Source: Thermoplasmatales archaeon ex4572_165
GTDB taxonomy: Archaea; Thermoplasmatota; E2; DHVEG-1
Direction of reading: 5' to 3'
Assembly (NCBI GenBank): GCA_002254885.1
Contig: NJDG01000010.1
Location: forward strand, 1-40,465
Length of the DNA stretch: 40,465 nt
Below the pieces are notes generated by a model. The model did no database searches. It saw nothing but the letters and a program-made list of their open reading frames with translations, and was not told where the DNA came from. A program made the translations under genes and the position numbers. Shown here piece by piece: positions 33,065 through 40,465 of this stretch. Numbering within the stretch: position 1 is the first letter of the stretch; the number at the start of each line of letters is the position of its first letter.

Positions 33065-34375
33065 ATGCAAAAAGATGCATTACTTGAAATTCTTTCTGAT
33101 TGGAATTTTTGGGCAAAAGAAATAGATTCAGGAATTAAGAGAGAAGAATATGTAAAAAAAATTATTAATCTCATCACTAAAACCAATCAAATAGTCTGTA
33201 TTACAGGAGTTAGAAGAAGTGGCAAATCAACAATAATAAAACAAATCGCAATGGAAATAATCAAAGATACAAAAAGGGAAAATATACTGATAGTGAATTT
33301 TGAAGATGAAAGATTTTCTGAAAGAAATCTAAAAACACTTATAGATATATATAACTGTTATCTTGAAAAAATAGGGCCAGATAAGAAACCTTTTGTTTTT
33401 TTAGATGAAATACAAAATGTTATAGAATGGGAACGATTTGTAAGATGGAAACATGAGAAGAAAGAAGCGGAAATCGTTGTTACTGGTTCCTCCTCTAAAT
33501 TACTTAGTGCAGAGTTGGCAACCCTGTTAACAGGAAGACACTTGATGTTTAATATCTATCCCCTGTCTTTTAAAGAATTTTTGAAATTTAGAAAATTACA
33601 TGTAAACTCTGAAATAGATATTGCTACGAAAAGAATAGAGATAAAAAGATTGTTTCATGAGTACTTAGAATTCGGCGGATTTCCCGAAATTGTTTTATCC
33701 TCTGAGAAAAAAAGAGTTCTTTTAAGTTATTTTGAAACTATAATTTCAAGAGATATTATAGAGCGATACAATATACGGGAAAGGGAAAAAATAAAAACAC
33801 TTGCAAAATTTTACCTAACAAATATTTCTTCCACAATAACCTATAATAAGGTTTCTAAATTCATTGGTATACCTCTTACGACAGTTGAACGTTTTTCTGA
33901 ATATCTTAAGACTGCGAATTTGATATTTTTTATTAAAAGTTTTTCTTATTCTCTGAAAGAACAGGAAAAAACACCAAGGAAAGTATATTCCATAGATAGT
34001 GGTTTATCAAATACCATCGGCTTTCGATTTATGAAAAACTTTGGAAGAATCATGGAGAACATAGTTTTGTTAGAATTAAAAATACGACAGACATTCAATC
34101 CAGGTATTGAGATATTCTATTGGAAAGATTATCAACAACGAGAAGTTGATTTCGTTCTGAAGGAGGGAACGAAAGTTAAACAATTAATACAAGTTTGTTA
34201 CAATATAGATGACATGAATACAAAAGAAAGAGAACTTCGAAGTTTGATAAAGGCAATGGATGAATTTAAATTAAAAGAGGGGATTGTGATCACAGAAGAC
34301 TTTGAAGATGAAGAAAGAATTGATGGTAAAAAGGTGTTTTATAAGCCAATATGGAAATGGTTGTTATCTCCTTAG
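33065..34375 (+). CDS. AAA_14/DUF4143 ATPase (first copy)
   Basis: The 436-aa protein has Walker A GVRRSGKST, Walker B FVFLDEIQN, a GSSSKLLS sensor and the conserved TGRHLMFNIYPLSFKEFL. It ends with a DUF4143 C-terminal domain (KVYSIDSGLSN, EIFYWKDYQQREVDFVLKEG). These two-domain ATPases are common and often mobile in archaea; their function is uncertain. The frame opens further upstream, but ATG 33065, about 27 nt after a TATA-like TTTAAATAT, is more likely and would be leaderless. A paralogue lies at 35800-37092. Confidence 0.9.
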   Translation: MQKDALLEILSDWNFWAKEIDSGIKREEYVKKIINLITKTNQIVCITGVRRSGKSTIIKQIAMEIIKDTKRENILIVNFEDERFSERNLKTLIDIYNCYLEKIGPDKKPFVFLDEIQNVIEWERFVRWKHEKKEAEIVVTGSSSKLLSAELATLLTGRHLMFNIYPLSFKEFLKFRKLHVNSEIDIATKRIEIKRLFHEYLEFGGFPEIVLSSEKKRVLLSYFETIISRDIIERYNIREREKIKTLAKFYLTNISSTITYNKVSKFIGIPLTTVERFSEYLKTANLIFFIKSFSYSLKEQEKTPRKVYSIDSGLSNTIGFRFMKNFGRIMENIVLLELKIRQTFNPGIEIFYWKDYQQREVDFVLKEGTKVKQLIQVCYNIDDMNTKERELRSLIKAMDEFKLKEGIVITEDFEDEERIDGKKVFYKPIWKWLLSP

Positions 34376-34662
34376 TTTTGATTGTTGGCTATTCAATTTT
34401 TTTTACAACCGATCAAATCAGTTGAAGATGGCTAAAATAATCATTCCTAAGAAGTAAAATTACCAAATATATAATTTAATCCTTGAAAATAAGTTTTTCA
34501 TGAGTTTAATCCCATATTTGCACTGAAGTTTTTCCACATCATTCATTCATGTTTTCAAATTGACTAACAATCAAAAAGTCTACTTATCTGCAAAACGTCG
34601 GTTACAATCCAGCAAACAATTTTTGATTCTTTCATAAGGTATTTTGATAATTGGAAAGAATG
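34376..34662. other. Gap with no supported feature
   Basis: This 287-bp AT-rich stretch lies between the ATPase and the convergent RelE-like toxin gene. I see no gene, RNA or strong repeat in it. Confidence 0.5.
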
Positions 34663-34935
34663 TTATAATCTGTTGTATCCAACTTCCCTCTTAATAAGTT
34701 CAATTACATTTATCCTCTTATTATTAATGGAATAAATAATGCGATAATCCCCAATTCTGAGTCGATATTTCTTTGTATTGGTATCTTGCAATTCTTTATG
34801 ATTGCAATGTGGTCGAGATGTTACTGGATCTTCTTTTTGCTCCTGTAAATGTTTTCTTATTTTATCCTGCATATTCTTTGGTAATTTTTGAAATGTTCTT
34901 TGAAATGTTCTGGATACAAGAACTGAGTAAGTCAT
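34663..34935 (-). CDS. RelE/ParE-type toxin
   Basis: The 90-aa basic protein shows the RelE fold in order: YSVLVSRTFQRTFQKLPK, KIRKHLQEQ, the central KKYRLRIGDYRIIYSIN and the terminal INVIELIKREVGY. Conserved Arg and Tyr residues for mRNA cleavage are present. RelE toxins cut mRNA on the ribosome and are held inactive by the partner encoded upstream. The antitoxin frame ends 5 nt before this start but is broken. Length and motifs look intact. Confidence 0.9.
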   Translation of the reverse strand: MTYSVLVSRTFQRTFQKLPKNMQDKIRKHLQEQKEDPVTSRPHCNHKELQDTNTKKYRLRIGDYRIIYSINNKRINVIELIKREVGYNRL

Positions 34936-34940
34936 TCAGC

Positions 34941-35123
34941 TCACAGCTCATCTAGTGAGATAAAATCTTCTTCTGCAAGGATCTTATTCCATTTTTCATC
35001 CATTTTTTCCATGCATATCATTTGATGAGTTTTCTTACAATATTATCATAGGTTTCGCCTTTTGTTCCAAGGTTGAGTAATGCTTTTTTTTTGTTGTGAA
35101 ATTGAAATTGTCGTATTTGTCAT
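34941..35123 (-). pseudogene. Broken RelE-associated antitoxin
   Basis: From ATG at 35123 the frame reads MTNTTISISQQ, then a 9-base A run (T run at 35084-35092) shifts it. In the next frame it continues KALLNLGTKGETYDNIVRKLIK. A second shift of opposite sign near 35013-35026 leads to MEKMDEKWNKILAEEDFISLDEL and the stop at 34941. The total length is 61 codons, so the two shifts cancel, but the unedited reading stops early. This matches small archaeal antitoxins that precede RelE. It is real decay or two sequence errors. Confidence 0.75.
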
Positions 35124-35204
35124 ATCACACCTTATAATTATTATAATCACCATAATTTTTATAATTTTTTATTTCATTCTATCCGAACAATTCCCCCATA
35201 CCTC

Positions 35205-35267
35205 ATCAATCACACAAAATCTTGTACCATATGAACACTATCTAAACGGTGTGTTATCAATCACACA
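35205..35267. repeat. Direct repeat ATCAATCACACA and dyad near antitoxin promoter
   Basis: ATCAATCACACA occurs at 35205-35216 and 35256-35267. The second copy is part of the dyad GTGTG-N8-CACAC (35249-35266). It lies between the divergent antitoxin and the 109-aa protein gene and could be an operator of either. Confidence 0.35.
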
Positions 35268-35366
35268 CAAAAATGGGATTTTTCAATGAAAACAAGAAAA
35301 GAAATATGGAATAATCAACTAAAAAAATTATAAATAATTATTACGTTTAGAATTTGGAACCATAAA

Positions 35367-35696
35367 ATGAAACAAAAAAAACTAATAATAGCGATTATTG
35401 CTATTATCATAATAATTTCTTCAATTGCCATCTACTTATTATCACAACAAGACTCAAGAGTAGAGGAAACATGCTTTATGACATTCAATAAACTTGATGT
35501 GGAACCAAGAGATTTTATTAACATTACCGAATCTGAAATACAAAAATATTCATTTATTACAGAGGGAATCACATCTCAAGAGATGTCTAAAAAATGTGAA
35601 GATTTTGAAGAATTCCTTAATTTCTTGGATCAACATTCTACAAGAAATATATACTATAATGATAAATATTATCATATCTTATATGTAACACCTTGA
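35367..35696 (+). CDS. Small anchored or secreted hypothetical protein, 109 aa
   Basis: The product begins MKQKKLIIAIIAIIIIISSIAIYLLS, a strong N-terminal membrane segment or signal peptide. A soluble part of about 80 residues follows with two Cys (EETCFM and KKCEDF). A TATA-like AAATTATAAATAATTA is about 35 nt upstream, and no Shine-Dalgarno is seen. No family is recognised. It may belong to the accessory region. Confidence 0.65.
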   Translation: MKQKKLIIAIIAIIIIISSIAIYLLSQQDSRVEETCFMTFNKLDVEPRDFINITESEIQKYSFITEGITSQEMSKKCEDFEEFLNFLDQHSTRNIYYNDKYYHILYVTP

Positions 35697-35799
35697 TTTA
35701 TTAATAATTAGAAAAATATGGTTTTCATTTATGAAGATACTAAGGTAATCGAATGTTTCTTCTTTGTATCAAATAGACATAAAGAATAATATTGAAGCT

Positions 35800-37092
35800 T
35801 CATTCATCAGATTTTAATAACCAATTCCACAATGGCATAAATGTGATTTTTCTTCCGTGATTTTTTTCAACTTTTTCAAAGTCCTCTGTAAGAATTATTC
35901 CTTCGTCAAGCTTGAATGTTTCCATTGCAGATATTAATCCATCAATCTCTCGTTGTCGGGTTTTTTCATTGGTAACATTCCAACAGATTTGAATGAGCAT
36001 TGTAGGCTTTAATCCCTCTTTTATTAGAAAATCAACTTCATGTTGTTTTTTGTCCTTCCAGAAAAAAACATCTTTTTTTCTTCGTAATAGTTCTAAAAAA
36101 ACAATATTTTCTGCGTTTCTTCCAAGATCTTCAGAGATTCTGAATGCTACAGCGTTTCTAAGGCCAGTATCGATACAATAGCTTTTTTTATTTTGTTTAA
36201 ATTGTATTTTTGTTTTATAAGAGAAAACAGGTACTGTGAGAATCATAAAAGATTCTTCAAGATACTGTAAATGTTTCTCAACGGTTTCAACACTGACATC
36301 AACAGCATTTGCTATACTTCTAAAAGAAAATTCTTTGCTGTTATTACTTAATAGATGATAACTTATTTTTCGAGTGATATCATATGAGACATTATAGCGG
36401 GCGGAGATATCTCTTGCAAGGATGTCGTTATGGATGTTTGTAAGAATCGTTTTTCGTTCAAAATCGTTTTTCCCGATGATCTCTGGAAATCCACCAGCCA
36501 GGATATATGTTTGTAAATGATGAAGGATCTTATTTTTATGGTATGCAAGATACTCATTTGAGAAATTATTCCAACCAATAAAACATAGATATTCTTTAAA
36601 GGAACAGGGAAAAACAGTAAACGTGACATGTCTTCCCGTGAGCACTCGCCCAATATCTTGTGAGAGAAGGGATGCAGAGGAACCTGAGACGAATATTTGT
36701 TTGAACCTTCCTTGATCATATAAGGTTCGTATCCATCGCTCCCAACCAGTTTTTTGTTGGATTTCATCTAAAAAAAGATAACTAACATTAGGGTTAATTT
36801 TTTCAACTGCTTTCATGATTTCATCAAATGATGCAGCGTTTAATTCTACATCATCAAAGTTTAAAAAAACGATATCCTTTGGATGAACTTCCTTATTTTG
36901 TAAGATAGTAATAATTTGATAAAGAGTTGTTGTTTTCCCTGATCTTCTCACTCCAATGATATCTTTGATATGTTTGATTTCAAGAGTTTTTTGTATATCA
37001 CTGGTTATATCTCTTTGAACACCAGATAATTTGTTAATAGACGTGCTTTCAGCCCACCAGGGATTCCAGTTTCTTATTGATGCTTCAAGCAT
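35800..37092 (-). CDS. AAA_14/DUF4143 ATPase (second copy)
   Basis: The 430-aa protein has Walker A GVRRSGKTT, Walker B YLFLDEIQQ, GSSASLLS, TGRHVTFTVFPCSFKEYL and a DUF4143 C-terminus (SYCIDTGLRN, VFFWKDKKQHEVDFLIKEG). It is the same architecture as 33065-34375 but clearly diverged, so the two are paralogues and not a recent duplication. Family role is unknown. It is isolated by AT-rich gaps and sits next to the IS1634 element. Confidence 0.9.
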   Translation of the reverse strand: MLEASIRNWNPWWAESTSINKLSGVQRDITSDIQKTLEIKHIKDIIGVRRSGKTTTLYQIITILQNKEVHPKDIVFLNFDDVELNAASFDEIMKAVEKINPNVSYLFLDEIQQKTGWERWIRTLYDQGRFKQIFVSGSSASLLSQDIGRVLTGRHVTFTVFPCSFKEYLCFIGWNNFSNEYLAYHKNKILHHLQTYILAGGFPEIIGKNDFERKTILTNIHNDILARDISARYNVSYDITRKISYHLLSNNSKEFSFRSIANAVDVSVETVEKHLQYLEESFMILTVPVFSYKTKIQFKQNKKSYCIDTGLRNAVAFRISEDLGRNAENIVFLELLRRKKDVFFWKDKKQHEVDFLIKEGLKPTMLIQICWNVTNEKTRQREIDGLISAMETFKLDEGIILTEDFEKVEKNHGRKITFMPLWNWLLKSDE

Positions 37093-37257
37093 ATACTGTA
37101 ATTAGACGGTTTTATTTATATATGTTTCTATCAAAGTCGACAATTTATAATATTTTTTGTCAATAGTAATCTACAATAATCACTCAAACATTGCTAAGTA
37201 CAATACATACAAACCCAATAAAAAATAAGCCAGTCAACTTAGAATATGTAACACCTA

Positions 37258-38814
37258 CATTCCGCACTTTTCTAAGAAAAACATCTCATTTTCTTAATTT
37301 CTTTATCCGTCAATGAAGGATTCATTGGCAAATCGTATAACTCTCATATCATACTGTCCTACTATTCCTATTTTACATGTTCATCTCCACGGTACATAGG
37401 GTTTCAACCCTTCTTCAAACTCCTAAAGCGACATCCAATCTCTCAACTAATCTGTATTTTTTTATTTTTTCCCGGTCAAACCCCAATTCCATACACGGCC
37501 TCATACTCTGTTCCAAACAAAGACAATACCTTCCGTGGTGTATCCCAAATGTTCATCACCTCCAACAACATACCATCCGCATCATACAACACACTGATTC
37601 CTTCAAATACTTGAAACATCCGCCGTATCGTCGGATGATCCGTTGGTTGCCCTTTCTGATCAGGAACTGTTTCATGAACCTGCTGAAAATTCATACGAAG
37701 TTTCCGTTCGGCAAGAGCATATACCAGAAGCCCCAATCATATGATACTGCCATTTCTTCTGCAGCGTTCCCACTCCCTGCAACGCATCTTTTTTACAATT
37801 GAATCCTTGTTTAGAAGGATGCCAGAGTTTCTTTTCTAACCGTTCTTTCTCCCGATGTATCCTTTTTTCTAATGTTTTCATTTCACGAGCATAGGCTTTC
37901 TCTGAAAACACAAGGATCCATCGTTGCTGAATACCTGCATACATCATCTTTGTGCTAAACAAATGATACCCGATAAAAGAGGTACTTTCATTCAAATCAT
38001 CAGTTTTAATAGCGCTGATAAGTTCCTTAGCATCAAGTACTGTCTCCGGTACACGAGAGATCCATCGAAGACCCGTTGGAACAGACTGTAGATTCTTTTT
38101 CGTATAAAATGCACTATCCCACACCCAAATACGCTCATCACTCCACACCTTTTGTACTGATGCAGCATACGTTTTCGCTAAGATTCGGAAATGTTCTTTA
38201 TCTGAAGTATTCCCACTTAATGTTTGAATGAACACTGGAAGATGACGTCCAGTGATAATGAGACCACGAACTGTTTCAGATCTGGACGGTTATCCTTGGA
38301 AAAACCATGAGTAAGGGTAATCGGAGCCGCATCAATATCATCCTCAACTGGAGTATATTCTCCTTGAAGACTTATGCTACTAGTGTCACTATGATAAAAT
38401 CGATTGTTTCCTTCATAGTGTTGAGCGTTGGCTGCCGCACGCATGAATGTTTCTTCAAGACCAGCATCAGATAATTTATCTAAGGTTTGACCGAGGCAGT
38501 CATCATTGAAATCATCAGCATGCAACCCTTTTCCAATAAGCAACTTTACTGGTTTAGTTTGGAAGAATTCTGGGAAAAGATATAATGGTCGATAGGTAAA
38601 ACCAAAGGTATTTAACGTCATGGCTTTCACGGCTTGACCGCAGGTTACTTTTTGCCGTGGGTCGATTCCAGTAATCTTGTTTATTTCTTCTTCTAGTTGG
38701 ATTTCGTTGCAGACTGCTGCAACGATTCCTAGGTGATCTAGGTTTTTACTTTGGTACATGCATCCATCCCGAAAATAGAAAACGAGAATTAATTATTTAA
38801 AGATGTGCGGAAAG
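37258..38814 (-). mobile_element. IS1634-family insertion sequence, degraded
   Basis: The element of about 1.56 kb has candidate terminal repeats CATTCCGCAC (37258-37267) and GTGCGGAAAG (38805-38814), matching inverted at 9 of 10 positions. The transposase frames lie between them. No convincing target duplication is seen, so the exact ends are approximate. Confidence 0.6.
37476..38759 (-). pseudogene. IS1634-family transposase with two frameshifts
   Basis: Three frames in order make one transposase of about 427 aa. The first (38217-38759) has the DUF4277-like N-terminus LDHLGIVAAVCNEI, QAVKAMTLNTFGF and the DDE-part HSDTSSISLQGEY, THGFSKDNRPDLKQF. A 1-nt loss near 38258-38268 then leads to LIITGRHLPVFIQTLSGNTSDKE and VWDSAFYT. 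A third shift at the C4 run 37731-37734 (G4 on this strand) leads to GLLVYALAERKLR and IPDQKG-like VPDQKGQPT, to the end EAVYGIGV. These are IS1634 landmarks. The element cannot be autonomous if the shifts are real. Confidence 0.85.
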
Positions 38815-38961
38815 TGAGATTATTGTTTGATTTTTTTAATTGAATTTCATTTCAATTTCATAGATATTTAGTCGGATGGCCAGAATGAATTAAATAAACC
38901 CTGAAAAATATCATAAATAATTATATATTAGTATGACTCTATTGAAATTGGAGGAGTTCCT

Positions 38962-40191
38962 ATGAAAAAAATAATATTAAGTTTTTCCCTGGTTTTATTA
39001 TTGTTGATGGGTAGCCTTGCAATTACTAATGCAATGGAAGATGTGGTTGATCGCGGAGAAAATTCATACTCAAAAGAAAGCACAGATAGTTATGATATTC
39101 AGTGGATGAAAGAATATGGATCTAGTCCGTGGTCTGATGCACGTTACCAGGGTCCACAACCGATTGGTGATAGTGATAATGATGGCGACAATGAACTGCT
39201 GATCAGTGGTAGAGATGCAGCACTTCGGGTCATGGAATGGGATGAAACTAAGCAAACCTATGTTGAGACTCATACGTTACGACCACCTTTATATCCATTT
39301 ATCAACTGTGACGCAGGAGGTATGGCTATCGGCGATGTGACGAATGATGGTACAAATGAAATTGCTGCCACATGGTACACCACGATATATCATTATGGGA
39401 CATCTGGATATCGTATCATTGGTTTGAATCCTTTTATTTTTTTCAATAATGGTGGAAGTGCAGATTGTCTCATTGGGGATTGTACCAATGATGGAGAAAA
39501 TGAATTAATTGTTAGTGGAGGAATCCTTGGACGAAGAGATGGTGTAGTTGGTGAAATTACGGTGTTTAAATGGAATGGACTATTTTTGGAACGAATTGCT
39601 GAATATAATGATCCTCAAACTAATGGTTATGTGTATATGCCGGGCCTTGGTGATGTTGATGATGATGGTGAAAATGAAATCGTTTGTGCTTATGCTGGAA
39701 AAGTTGTAGTATTAGAATGGGATGCTGCGAGCAAAGAATTCATTCCTAACGAAGTGATTCGCCCCGCTCCAATTGATGATTATCCATTTGGCATCGTCTG
39801 TAAAGATTGTGATAATGATGGAATTGATGAGATTCTTCTCAGTTATTATAATCCGCGTGTTAGTATTTTCAAATACGATGGAACAGACTATGAGGTACAA
39901 TTTGATATCACTTGGCCAAATGGAGAACCAGTTATTGAAGGCATTGATGTTGGTGACACAGATGATGATGGACATAATGAAGTAGCAGCCGGTGCTGGAG
40001 AAACTCATATTCTACAATGGGATGGATCTACCTATGTTGAAGAAGCAGTGCTTCCTACATTTGGATGGATGGCGGTGGTCTGCATCGGTGATTGTGATAA
40101 TGACGGCAAAAATGAGATAAACGCTGGAAATGTTGAAGTGGAATCTGGTCAACAATATACCGAATGGGTGTTTAAATACAGTGGGGAATAA
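38962..40191 (+). CDS. Secreted FG-GAP/VCBS beta-propeller protein, seven repeats
   Basis: The 409-aa protein has a signal peptide (about residues 1-24). It then carries seven Ca-binding-type repeats with the D-x-D-x-D-G-x-(N/D)-E core: GDSDNDGDNEL, GDVTNDGTNEI, GDCTNDGENEL, GDVDDDGENEI, KDCDNDGIDEI, GDTDDDGHNEV and GDCDNDGKNEI. Seven blades would close one integrin-like propeller. Such proteins bind ligands or surfaces; the partner is unknown. GGAGGAG before the ATG and a TATA box near 38918-38929 give a clear promoter. It sits next to the IS element. Confidence 0.9.
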   Translation: MKKIILSFSLVLLLLMGSLAITNAMEDVVDRGENSYSKESTDSYDIQWMKEYGSSPWSDARYQGPQPIGDSDNDGDNELLISGRDAALRVMEWDETKQTYVETHTLRPPLYPFINCDAGGMAIGDVTNDGTNEIAATWYTTIYHYGTSGYRIIGLNPFIFFNNGGSADCLIGDCTNDGENELIVSGGILGRRDGVVGEITVFKWNGLFLERIAEYNDPQTNGYVYMPGLGDVDDDGENEIVCAYAGKVVVLEWDAASKEFIPNEVIRPAPIDDYPFGIVCKDCDNDGIDEILLSYYNPRVSIFKYDGTDYEVQFDITWPNGEPVIEGIDVGDTDDDGHNEVAAGAGETHILQWDGSTYVEEAVLPTFGWMAVVCIGDCDNDGKNEINAGNVEVESGQQYTEWVFKYSGE

Positions 40192-40207
40192 GAGGCGTTT
40201 TCTCCTA

Positions 40208-40214
40208 TTTTTTT
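40208..40214 (+). terminator. T7 run after propeller gene
   Basis: T7 lies about 17 nt after the stop codon of the propeller gene. It is a plausible archaeal termination signal but is short. Confidence 0.3.
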
Positions 40215-40284
40215 GTTAGAATTTGAATATTTTACGAGTAAACACCATTTCAAATAATATTATTTTTATGTTAATATATAATAT

Positions 40285-40320
40285 GCAGGAGGAAGGGATT
40301 TGAACCCATTTTCTCCAGTG
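40285..40320 (-). other. Possible tRNA 3'-end fragment
   Basis: The reverse strand reads AAATGGGTTCAAATCCC followed by CTTCCTCCTGCA, which resembles a tRNA T-arm (GGG-TTCAAAT-CCC) and acceptor 3' strand. The T stem has one mismatch, and no matching 5' acceptor, D-arm or anticodon arm is found nearby in the expected place. It could be a remnant left by an element that uses a tRNA gene as its attachment site. The last 250 bases otherwise hold no supported gene. Confidence 0.35.
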
Positions 40321-40465
40321 AATTTGTAATTTTTTAAGGAGAGATACAAAAATATTGAACGTGAGAAGTCATTTCTTTTTTTTACGGGTATAATATTATG
40401 TCTTAAATCAATCTTGAAAAATCATCGTAAACGTTTTTTCTGTGTCCAATGAACAATACAGTGAC

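Noticed and set aside
40285-40370. Complete tRNA gene on the reverse strand
   Set aside because: Only T-arm and acceptor-like bases fit; no D-arm, anticodon arm or pairing 5' acceptor strand is found upstream on that strand.

Overview
The window is AT-rich and reads as archaeal. TATA-like boxes sit about 25 nt upstream of several starts, some genes look leaderless (the radical SAM, C1 peptidase and first AAA_14/DUF4143 genes), and others have GGAGG-type ribosome sites. Archaeal families include a tandem-HTH Lrp-like regulator, Mrp/MinD ATPases with ferredoxin inserts, DUF134 and DUF5320. Several large secreted cysteine peptidases (clostripain-like C11, gingipain-like C25, papain-like C1) together with an M32 carboxypeptidase suggest an anaerobic protein-degrading member of the Thermoplasmatota, perhaps the MBG-D/Thermoprofundales group. 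That assignment is inference; no rRNA or other phylogenetic marker is present.

Layout. 1-900: the 5' part of an IS66-like transposase gene and a roughly 250-bp element bounded by 15-bp inverted repeats. 0.9-11.4 kb: a protein-breakdown region with M32 carboxypeptidase, a frameshifted C11 peptidase with a PKD domain, exonuclease III, a double-HTH Lrp/AsnC regulator divergent from a C25 peptidase, and an 869-aa C25-like protein whose His and Cys regions are separated by about 370 residues of beta-sandwich-like modules. 11.5-12.1 kb: two small hypothetical genes. 12.1-12.6 kb: an unusually structured intergenic region with 12-nt tandem repeats, 21-bp-spaced direct repeats and a dyad. 12.6-19.4 kb: a tight co-directional cluster of DUF134 regulator, DUF5320, Mrp, Gly-rich zinc-ribbon peptide, two NifX-like proteins, gamma-carbonic-anhydrase-like protein, DUF89, two MinD ATPases with ferredoxin inserts, a NifU/IscU-like scaffold and a metallo-beta-lactamase-fold protein. 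No nitrogenase gene is visible. 19.5-30.2 kb: metabolism and redox, with an aminotransferase, an MFS transporter, a ferredoxin-DUF1858-DUF2249-substrate-binding fusion, a 42-aa peptide, a TDT transporter, radical SAM, a CoA-disulfide-reductase-like flavoprotein with an internal in-frame deletion, a cupin, a membrane-anchored DUF302 protein and thioredoxin. 30.3-32.9 kb: a membrane protein/winged-HTH pair, a small exported hydrophobic protein and a C1 peptidase. 33-40.4 kb: accessory DNA with two AAA_14/DUF4143 ATPases, a RelE-type toxin with a broken antitoxin, a decayed IS1634-family element, a seven-repeat FG-GAP propeller protein and a possible tRNA 3' fragment.

How the parts may work together. 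The secreted peptidases and M32 enzyme form a peptide-scavenging set. The 12.6-19.4 kb cluster looks like a metal-cofactor or Fe-S handling pathway under a DUF134 regulator. The clearest regulatory signal is a dyad, TTGTGY-N9-ACACAA, followed by the same TATA context upstream of both the 42-aa peptide/TDT unit and the DUF302/thioredoxin unit, which suggests one redox or sulfur-linked regulon.

Single-base frameshifts, two of them clearly in homopolymers, occur in the C11 gene, the antitoxin and the IS1634 transposase. They may be real decay or sequence errors and should be checked against reads before calling these genes dead.
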